DNA of 11,445 nucleotides from CAZLCK01 sp964558235 (GTDB taxonomy: Bacteria; Actinomycetota; Coriobacteriia; Coriobacteriales; CADBOM01), in assembly GCA_964558235.1 (NCBI GenBank), contig CAZLCK010000048.1, positions 1 through 11,445 of the forward strand, written 5' to 3'. Position numbers and translations under genes: made by a program. Every line of letters begins with the position of its first letter. The stretch's first letter is position 1. The notes under the pieces are model-generated. The model had not been told where the DNA came from, searched no databases, and saw only the letters and a list, made by a program, of their open reading frames with translations. Below are positions 1-4,784 of this stretch, piece after piece.

Positions 1-22
1 TGAGCATGAACCCTTTGCTCAT
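1..22 (-). CDS. Possible first codons of the toxin partner of the RelB/DinJ antitoxin (cut by window edge)
   Basis: Downstream of the antitoxin on the minus strand, an ATG at 22-20 follows a GAGG purine run and opens a frame reading MSKGFML to the window edge. A second in-frame ATG at 7-5 follows AAAGGG and would give a product beginning ML. YafQ/RelE-type toxins often begin with a short ML start and sit directly after a DinJ-like antitoxin, so position and start fit. Only seven codons are visible, so the identity is inference. The 66-nt gap after the antitoxin stop is longer than usual for such pairs, which mostly overlap or nearly touch. Confidence 0.25.
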
Positions 23-60
23 CCTCACATCCTCTACAGGACAACATCTTTAGGGACATC

Positions 61-84
61 GGACACGGGTTCGGTGTCCTTTTC
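61..84 (+). terminator. Weak hairpin with short T-tract
   Basis: GGACAC (61-66) pairs with GTGTCC (74-79) around a 7-nt loop, followed by TTTT (80-83). Read on the plus strand it resembles a weak intrinsic terminator for a gene left of the window. On the minus strand, where the antitoxin transcript runs, no T-tract follows, so it would instead be a hairpin between antitoxin and presumed toxin. The stem is only 6 bp. Confidence 0.3.
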
Positions 85-88
85 AAAT

Positions 89-349
89 CTATACCTCTAC
101 GAGGTCGTGCTCAGTTTCGTGTCCGGCAAGCATGCGTTCGTAGCGGGCAGACATCTCTTCGACGAACTGCTCCTTTGTCGGTGCAGGAATCCTCACGTCG
201 AACGGGAAGCCTCCGTCGGCGACAAACCTCTTCATGAACACGGTGAGTGCTGCCGTGGAGCCTATTCCGAGGCAGTCGGCAGTCTCGTCGAACTCGCGTT
301 TCAGCTCCGCATCCACACGATTTCCGAGTGGGGTGGTCTTGGCTGCCAT
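89..349 (-). CDS. RelB/DinJ family type II antitoxin
   Basis: An 86-residue protein of the RelB/DinJ antitoxin family. The N-terminal half (about residues 8-50) is a ribbon-helix-helix DNA-binding region: a short beta strand ending in RVDAELK, a helix through ADCLGIG, the STAALTVFMKRFV helix, then the family-typical GGFPFDV motif at 46-52. The C-terminal third is charged and would wrap the toxin. A clean AGGAGG ribosome site lies just upstream of the ATG, so the start is well supported. The family neutralises a RelE/YafQ-type mRNA-cleaving ribosome-dependent toxin and represses its own promoter. The partner should lie to the left, outside the window. The gene is visibly GC-richer than the neighbouring dnaK operon, which fits horizontal acquisition (inference). 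It is transcribed divergently from dnaK and is not part of the stress operon. Confidence 0.85.
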   Translation of the reverse strand: MAAKTTPLGNRVDAELKREFDETADCLGIGSTAALTVFMKRFVADGGFPFDVRIPAPTKEQFVEEMSARYERMLAGHETEHDLVEV

Positions 350-384
350 AGTTGCCTCCTTTATGCTTTCATATAACTTACAAA

Positions 385-413
385 ATCATATCAAATGATA
401 GCAAAGTATTCAA
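385..413 (-). promoter_or_regulatory. Promoter of the antitoxin gene
   Basis: On the minus strand TTGAAT (plus coordinates 408-413) and TATGAT (385-390) are separated by 17 nt, a good match to the housekeeping -35/-10 pattern. They lie about 36 nt upstream of the antitoxin ATG. A second possible -10 of the extended type, TGC-TATCAT, overlaps the spacer. This is pattern matching only. Confidence 0.55.
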
Positions 414-419
414 GCTTGA
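385..419. promoter_or_regulatory. Candidate antitoxin operator palindromes
   Basis: Two palindromes overlap the antitoxin promoter: TATCA-AA-TGATA at 389-400 beside the -10, and the perfect decamer TCAAGCTTGA at 410-419 overlapping the -35. RelB/DinJ antitoxins autoregulate through short palindromes in this position, so these are the natural operator candidates. No binding evidence exists in the sequence itself. Confidence 0.4.
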
Positions 420-544
420 CGTGCGCTTCGACCTCGCAAGATAGCCGCATAACGTTTGCTCCTCATGTGGCGCGAAAGCCACAAGTAACTTTTACACCCC
501 CGCATGTTGCGGTGAGTATAGAAAGTTTCGGCGCAGGGCCACAT
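410..544 (-). CDS. Possible small basic protein (44 residues) or non-coding element
   Basis: On the minus strand a GAGGAG purine run stands 3-4 nt before an ATG (544-542) that opens 44 codons ending in TGA at 412-410. The peptide (starting MWPCAETFYTHRN) is strongly basic, with about ten arginines, and has no signal peptide or family I recognise. The DNA under it folds into two perfect hairpins on the plus strand: TGTGGC/GCCACA at 466-483 and CCGCA/TGCGG at 500-512. It is GC-richer than the flanking AT-rich spacer. A diverged relative of part of this sequence occurs near 10064-10160, where the reading frame is not clearly kept. An RNA or repeat element is therefore at least as likely as a protein. 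Confidence 0.25.
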   Translation of the reverse strand: MWPCAETFYTHRNMRGCKSYLWLSRHMRSKRYAAILRGRSARQA

Positions 545-555
545 TTTCTCCTCAT

Positions 556-581
556 AAAATTTATATGCTTAAAATTTATAT
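556..581. repeat. 11-bp AT-rich direct repeat upstream of the dnaK -35
   Basis: AAAATTTATAT occurs at 556-566 and again at 571-581, 15 bp apart start to start and ending 6 bp before the dnaK -35 box. The position and AT content suit an UP element contacted by the RNA polymerase alpha subunit. That role is inference. Confidence 0.5.
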
Positions 582-587
582 AAACTG

Positions 588-616
588 TTTACTTTTATGT
601 TAGAAAATCTTATACT
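588..616 (+). promoter_or_regulatory. dnaK operon promoter
   Basis: TTTACT (588-593) and TATACT (611-616) are separated by exactly 17 nt, preceded by AT-rich DNA. This predicts a start site near 622 and a 5' leader of about 100 nt before the dnaK ATG. It looks like a housekeeping-sigma promoter that needs repression rather than an alternative heat-shock sigma promoter, consistent with HspR control. Confidence 0.6.
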
Positions 617-656
617 TGTACACTAAGATTATATGATAAACAAAAACAAAGAAGAT

Positions 657-674
657 CTCATATAAACATATGAG
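657..674. promoter_or_regulatory. Inverted repeat in the dnaK leader, candidate HspR operator
   Basis: CTCATAT (657-663) and ATATGAG (668-674) are perfect arms around a 4-nt AAAC spacer. The site is downstream of the predicted start site, where a repressor would block transcription. It is not the classical HAIR element of Streptomyces (CTTGAGT-N7-ACTCAAG), although the CTCA/TGAG cores are shared in a different arrangement. Assignment to HspR is inference from the presence of hspR in the operon. Confidence 0.4.
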
Positions 675-680
675 TTGACA

Positions 681-697
681 ATGGGTTGCTAGCCCAT
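681..697 (+). promoter_or_regulatory. Short hairpin in the dnaK leader
   Basis: ATGGGTT (681-687) can pair with AGCCCAT (691-697), including one G-T pair, around a 3-nt loop. It ends about 10 nt before the dnaK ribosome-binding site (AAAGGAG, 708-714). It could modulate translation or be incidental. Confidence 0.3.
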
Positions 698-722
698 AAG
701 GGCATGGAAAGGAGCCTTGAAA

Positions 723-2639
723 ATGAGCAAGATTTTAGGTATCGACTTGGGAACTACCAACTCGGCTATGGCTGTTATGGAGGGTGGAGAGCCCACAATT
801 ATTATCAATGCAGAAGGAGATCGTACTACTCCTTCTGTTGTTGCTTTTCGTCAAGGCGGTGAGCGCGTAGTTGGTAGAGCAGCTAAGAATCAAGCTGTTA
901 CAAATCCAGAGAGCACCGTCTCTTCAATCAAGCGTTTTATCGGACGCAACTTCGATGAGACCTCTTCAGAGCGTGACACAATCTCCTATAACGTTGTTAA
1001 GGGCAAGGATGGCCGATGCGACGTTATGATCGAGGGTAAGGAGTACACTCCAGAAGAGATATCCGCGATGATTTTGCAAAAGCTAAAGACAGACGCGGAG
1101 AAGCACACTGGAAGTACAATTACGCAAGCTGTCATAACAGTACCTGCTTATTTTAACGACTCTCAGCGTCAAGCTACCAAAGATGCTGGTAAGATTGCGG
1201 GGCTTGAGGTTCTAAGAATTATCAACGAGCCAACAGCAGCAGCTTTGGCCTATGGTTTAGACAAGGGTAATAAAGACGAAAAGATCTTGGTCTTCGACCT
1301 TGGTGGCGGAACATTCGATGTTTCGATTCTAGAGATCTCCGATGGTGTCTTTGAAGTTTTGTCTACAGCAGGCGATAACCATTTAGGCGGAGACGATTGG
1401 GATCAGCGAATCATGAACTGGTTGGCCGATAAGTTTAAAGCTGATAATGGAATCGATCTTCGTGAGGATAAGATGGCCTTGCAACGTTTGCGTGACGCGG
1501 CCGAGAAGTCAAAGATCGAGTTATCTGCAACGCAGCAATCAAATATCAACCTGCCATTTATCACTGCTGATGCATCTGGCCCAAAGCACCTCGACTATAC
1601 ATTAACTCGTGCAGAGTTTGAGAGGATCACCGAGGATCTACTTAATAGGTGCAAACAGCCTGTAGAGTCTGCAATGAAGGATGCTGGACTTTCGATGGGA
1701 GATATCTCTGAGGTCTTACTAGTTGGTGGTTCTACTCGTATGCCAGCAGTTCAAGAGCTTGTCAAAAAGATTACCGGCAAAGATCCAAATATGTCTGTGA
1801 ACCCAGATGAGTGCGTTGCCTTAGGTGCAGCTGTACAAGGTGGTGTTTTAGCTGGAGATGTTGAAGGTATCTTGCTGCTCGATGTTACTCCACTATCCTT
1901 GGGTGTTGAGACTTTCGGTGGAGTTATGACAAAGATGATCGATCGTAATACCACCATCCCATACTCTAAGAGTGAGATCTTCTCCACTGCTGCAGATGGG
2001 CAGACCTCCGTTGAGATTCACGTTTTACAAGGTGAGCGCGAGATGGCAGCTGGCAACAAGACATTAGGTAAGTTTCAACTTGTTGGAATCCCATCTGCTC
2101 CTCGTGGAGTTCCGCAGATTGAAGTTACATTTGATATCGACGCAAATGGCATTGTTAACGTTTCTGCTAAGGATCTTGGAACAGGAAAGCAGCAACAGAT
2201 TACCATCTCTGGTTCTACCGCACTTTCTGACGAAGAGATTGACAAGATGGTTAAGGATGCCGAAGCCCATGCTTCTGAGGATGCAAAACGTAAAGAAGAG
2301 GCTGAGACCAAAAACATGGCAGACTCTTTGATCTACTCGACCGAAAAAAGCTTAAATGAGCTTGGAGATAAGGTTCCTGCTGAGACCAAGTCTGAAGTTG
2401 AGGCCGCCGTTGCTGATTTAAGGAGCGCACTAGAGGGTGGAGATATCGACACCATAAAATCGAGGACCGAGGCTTTGCAGACTGCTGGATATAAGTTGGC
2501 AGAGGTAGCGTATCAACAAAGTGGAGCACAAGCTGATCCACAAGCTGGTGCGGCTGGAACTGCAAACACTGCTGCCGATGATGATACTGTCGAGGCTGAT
2601 TACGAGGTTGTTGACGACGACAATAAGGATGAGAACTGA
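723..2639 (+). CDS. dnaK: Molecular chaperone DnaK (Hsp70)
   Basis: Full-length Hsp70 of 638 residues. It binds exposed hydrophobic segments of unfolded proteins and cycles between ATP and ADP states with DnaJ and GrpE. The ATPase domain (1-380) shows all three Hsp70 signatures: GIDLGTTNS at 6-14, VFDLGGGTFDVSIL at 190-203 and VLLVGGSTRMPAVQ at 331-344. K70 and T197 match the catalytic lysine and threonine. The hydrophobic linker LLLDV is at 384-388, the beta substrate domain about 390-500, the helical lid 500-600, then a flexible Ala/Gln-rich tail ending in a very acidic segment (617-638). The start is taken at the ATG at 723, 8 nt after AAAGGAG; an in-frame TTG at 717 is only 2 nt from that site. 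It is the first gene of the operon, and its stop overlaps the grpE start by 1 nt. In actinobacteria DnaK is also the co-repressor of HspR. Confidence 0.99.
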   Translation: MSKILGIDLGTTNSAMAVMEGGEPTIIINAEGDRTTPSVVAFRQGGERVVGRAAKNQAVTNPESTVSSIKRFIGRNFDETSSERDTISYNVVKGKDGRCDVMIEGKEYTPEEISAMILQKLKTDAEKHTGSTITQAVITVPAYFNDSQRQATKDAGKIAGLEVLRIINEPTAAALAYGLDKGNKDEKILVFDLGGGTFDVSILEISDGVFEVLSTAGDNHLGGDDWDQRIMNWLADKFKADNGIDLREDKMALQRLRDAAEKSKIELSATQQSNINLPFITADASGPKHLDYTLTRAEFERITEDLLNRCKQPVESAMKDAGLSMGDISEVLLVGGSTRMPAVQELVKKITGKDPNMSVNPDECVALGAAVQGGVLAGDVEGILLLDVTPLSLGVETFGGVMTKMIDRNTTIPYSKSEIFSTAADGQTSVEIHVLQGEREMAAGNKTLGKFQLVGIPSAPRGVPQIEVTFDIDANGIVNVSAKDLGTGKQQQITISGSTALSDEEIDKMVKDAEAHASEDAKRKEEAETKNMADSLIYSTEKSLNELGDKVPAETKSEVEAAVADLRSALEGGDIDTIKSRTEALQTAGYKLAEVAYQQSGAQADPQAGAAGTANTAADDDTVEADYEVVDDDNKDEN

Positions 2640-3292
2640 TGAGTGCTTCTACTGAAAAGACTCCTTTTGAGCAGGAAGGCAATCAAGTAGCTTCTCAAGA
2701 TGCAATCGAGGATTCCCAAAAGGAATCCTCGGAGCACGTCGATGTTAGCATCGATGAAGAGCTAGATGAAGAGCTGGATGAAAAAGCAGAGGCAGACGAT
2801 GAACAATCTGAGCAGGCTGAAGGTGAAGAGTCAACTACGACAGCAGAAGAACAGATTGCTCAGTGGCAGGATAGATATCTTCGTTTGCAAGCTGAATGGG
2901 ATAACTACCGTAAAAGAACTGCTCAAGAAAGAGAGCAAGAAAAGATGCGTGCTACAGAAAAGTTGATCAACAATTTGTTGCAGGTTGTTGATGATATGGA
3001 GCGCGCTATTGATACCGCAACTGGCTCAGAAGATGATCCTATGCTTTGTGGAATAAAAGCTGTACACAACAAGCTCTGTAGTGTGCTTGGTAGAGAGGGA
3101 CTAGAGGCGATAGATCCAAAGGTTGGAGATGCTTTTGATATCAATTTGCATCAAGCAGTTTCAACCGTTGAAGATAGCGAGATGCCTCAGGAGTCTATAA
3201 ATCAAATCTATCAAAAGGGCTATATTCTTGGAGGTAAGATCTTGCGTCCTGCAATGGTTGTGGTGACAACAGGGGGACCTTCTAGAGAATAG
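2639..3292 (+). CDS. grpE: Nucleotide exchange factor GrpE
   Basis: A 217-residue GrpE, the dimeric factor that releases ADP from DnaK and resets its cycle. Residues 1-66 form a disordered, highly acidic tail with an ELDEELDEK stretch. A long coiled-coil helix covers about 67-125 (including QAEWDNYRKRT at 84-94 and LLQVVDDMERA at 113-123). The C-terminal beta domain that inserts into the DnaK cleft ends in the family motif GYILGGKILRPAMVVV at 194-209. The ATG shares its A with the TGA of dnaK, so the two are probably translationally coupled, giving matched amounts of the partners. The acidic N-terminal extension is longer than in the E. coli protein but such tails vary widely in this family. 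Confidence 0.97.
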   Translation: MSASTEKTPFEQEGNQVASQDAIEDSQKESSEHVDVSIDEELDEELDEKAEADDEQSEQAEGEESTTTAEEQIAQWQDRYLRLQAEWDNYRKRTAQEREQEKMRATEKLINNLLQVVDDMERAIDTATGSEDDPMLCGIKAVHNKLCSVLGREGLEAIDPKVGDAFDINLHQAVSTVEDSEMPQESINQIYQKGYILGGKILRPAMVVVTTGGPSRE

Positions 3293-3324
3293 ATAGATAA
3301 AATTAGCACGCAAATGTGTGTTGA

Positions 3325-3346
3325 AAACTTAAACCAAACTTAAACC
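3325..3346. repeat. 11-bp perfect tandem repeat between grpE and dnaJ
   Basis: AAACTTAAACC is repeated twice head-to-tail (3325-3335, 3336-3346) in the 97-bp grpE-dnaJ spacer. The 11-bp period is about one helical turn, so two copies would face the same side of the DNA. No convincing promoter was seen around it. Confidence 0.6.
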
Positions 3347-3389
3347 AAAGATCGCAATGGCTTTATAAAAGATATCGAGGTAACAGGCG

Positions 3390-4346
3390 ATGACAACCAA
3401 ACAAACTTCATATTACGACATATTGGGTGTCAAGCGCGACGCTACCGCCGATGAAATAAAGAAGGCATACAGAAAGCTCGCGCAAAAATTCCATCCAGAC
3501 GCGGGCGGTAACGAAGAAAAGTTCAAGGAGATCAACGAAGCTTACGAAGTTTTGTCAGATCCTGATAAACGCAAGCAATATGACTTAGTCGGTTCCTATC
3601 AAGGATCTGGGGGTTTTGACGGAGGAACTCCTGGCGGAACTTGGACATATACCACCACATCTGGTGGATCTATGCCAAAGGAATGGGAGGATCTCTTTAA
3701 AAACTTTGGCGGGTTTGGATCTGCTTGGTCGTCCGGGTTTGGTTCAAATAGGACAGATGCAAATGCATACACCCAACGTCCGATAAAAGGGCGTGATCTG
3801 CAAACCACACTAGAAATCACATTTGATGAGGCATTTTCTGGCACTCAAAAGAAGGTGAAGATTAAAAATCCAGATTCTGGCGAGACTGAAGAGGTGTTAG
3901 TAAAGGTTCCGGCTGGAGCGGTTGATGGAGGAAAGCTCCGCTATAAGAATAAAGGTGGTTATGGCGCTGAGAATGCGCAGCGTGGAGATCTTTTGATAAT
4001 TACAAAGATCTTGAGTGATCCTGTTTTTAGTAGGAGTGGAGCAGATGTTCATATGGATTTACCACTAACATTTGCTGAGGCGGCTCTAGGAACTCAACTC
4101 ACTATACCTACTCCAGATAGAAAGAAAATCAAGCTGAAAATTCCTGCCGGAACTCAATCTGGTAAGACATTTGTTTTAAGCGGTAAGGGTGCAAAGAAAG
4201 TTAAAGGAACTGGCAATGGAGACTTTAAGATTACTGTCAATATTGTAGTCCCAACAAAGCTCACTAGCTCCCAAGAGGAGGCTTTGAAGGAGCTCATGAG
4301 AGCAGATGAGCAATCGGGAACAAATATAAGGCCCTTCATTGATTAG
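3390..4346 (+). CDS. dnaJ: DnaJ-family co-chaperone lacking the zinc finger (type II, CbpA-like)
   Basis: A 318-residue J-protein that stimulates DnaK ATPase and delivers substrates. The J domain covers 7-68 with the essential HPD at 35-37. A Gly/Phe/Ser-rich linker covers about 70-130. Two C-terminal beta-barrel substrate domains follow, with the family motifs EITFDEAFSG (142-151), VPAGAVDGGKLR (173-184), GDLLI (199-203) and IPAGTQSGKTF (251-261). The protein contains no cysteine, so the four CxxCxGxG zinc motifs of classical DnaJ are absent, making it a type II protein like CbpA. The start ATG lies 9 nt after GAGG. It takes the usual DnaJ slot after grpE and before hspR. A separate zinc-finger DnaJ may exist elsewhere in the genome, which cannot be seen here. 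Confidence 0.95.
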   Translation: MTTKQTSYYDILGVKRDATADEIKKAYRKLAQKFHPDAGGNEEKFKEINEAYEVLSDPDKRKQYDLVGSYQGSGGFDGGTPGGTWTYTTTSGGSMPKEWEDLFKNFGGFGSAWSSGFGSNRTDANAYTQRPIKGRDLQTTLEITFDEAFSGTQKKVKIKNPDSGETEEVLVKVPAGAVDGGKLRYKNKGGYGAENAQRGDLLIITKILSDPVFSRSGADVHMDLPLTFAEAALGTQLTIPTPDRKKIKLKIPAGTQSGKTFVLSGKGAKKVKGTGNGDFKITVNIVVPTKLTSSQEEALKELMRADEQSGTNIRPFID

Positions 4347-4366
4347 TGAATTGAAAGGTAATTATC

Positions 4367-4756
4367 ATGGCGTACCAAGATGATATAAACAGACCCCTGT
4401 TTATGATTGGGGTAGCTGCCGAGTTAACTGGAGTGCACCCCCAAACACTAAGGGCATATGAATCAAAGGGGCTAGTTGTTCCAAAGAGAACTTCGGGCAA
4501 CACGAGAATGTATTCACGTGCCGACATACAAAGACTTGAATTGATTGGTGATTTAACCGATGAAGGAATTAATTTAGCGGGAGTTATTAGGATTCTTGAT
4601 TTAGAGGAAAGGCTCGAAAAGAGCGAAAAACAGGTCGAGGCTCTTGAAAAAGCTAACAAGAGAATGGCAAAAGAGCTACATGACTTAAGAATGAAAGAGA
4701 CAATTAAGGCTATCGTTAAGCTTGATGATGAGCCCAAAGCACCGTGGAATATTTAA
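4367..4756 (+). CDS. hspR: Heat-shock repressor HspR (MerR family)
   Basis: A 129-residue MerR-family repressor. The winged helix-turn-helix covers about 11-78 and carries the HspR hallmarks: GVHPQTLRAYESKGLV at 22-37, the TSGNTRMYS wing at 42-50 and DEGINLAGVIRIL at 65-77. A helical coiled-coil tail (79-115) would mediate dimerisation. In Streptomyces and mycobacteria HspR represses the dnaK operon and other chaperone genes, with DnaK as co-repressor, so the operon is self-limiting; the same is inferred here. Start: ATG 8 nt after GAAAGG, 20 nt after the dnaJ stop. The C terminus lacks cysteine or metal-site features. A candidate operator is at 657-674 in the dnaK leader. Confidence 0.95.
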   Translation: MAYQDDINRPLFMIGVAAELTGVHPQTLRAYESKGLVVPKRTSGNTRMYSRADIQRLELIGDLTDEGINLAGVIRILDLEERLEKSEKQVEALEKANKRMAKELHDLRMKETIKAIVKLDDEPKAPWNI

Positions 4757-4784
4757 CAAAATCAATACGATCAGGAGAAGTATG

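Larger units (their letters stand above)
350..722. other. Intergenic region between antitoxin and dnaK
   Basis: This divergent spacer of about 370 bp holds, in order: the antitoxin ribosome site and promoter (to about 419), a GC-richer segment with two hairpins and a possible small minus-strand ORF (410-544), an AT-rich block with an 11-bp direct repeat (556-581), the dnaK promoter (588-616) and a roughly 100-nt dnaK leader with two inverted repeats. No tRNA or known riboswitch was recognised. Confidence 0.8.

Noticed and set aside
74..376. Plus-strand 100-codon reading frame opposite the antitoxin
   Set aside because: It is the antisense of a recognisable antitoxin with a good ribosome site and shows no family features.
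395..583. Plus-strand 62-codon reading frame in the dnaK upstream spacer
   Set aside because: No ribosome site, and it crosses the AT-rich promoter-proximal block; no protein-like pattern.
717..722. TTG start two codons upstream of the dnaK ATG
   Set aside because: Only 2 nt from the ribosome site, while the ATG at 723 has proper spacing and the usual DnaK N terminus.
350..722. Classical HAIR or CIRCE element upstream of dnaK
   Set aside because: Neither CTTGAGT-N7-ACTCAAG nor TTAGCACTC-N9-GAGTGCTAA is present; only a different palindrome was found.
2251..2682. Minus-strand 143-codon frame over the end of dnaK
   Set aside because: Antisense shadow of the dnaK lid and tail, rich in Gln/His from codon composition; no start signals.
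4722..4784. Extended clpB start inside hspR
   Set aside because: Would add 21 residues overlapping hspR with no ribosome site; ClpB homology begins at MRIDKLALTAQEA after a good AGGAG.
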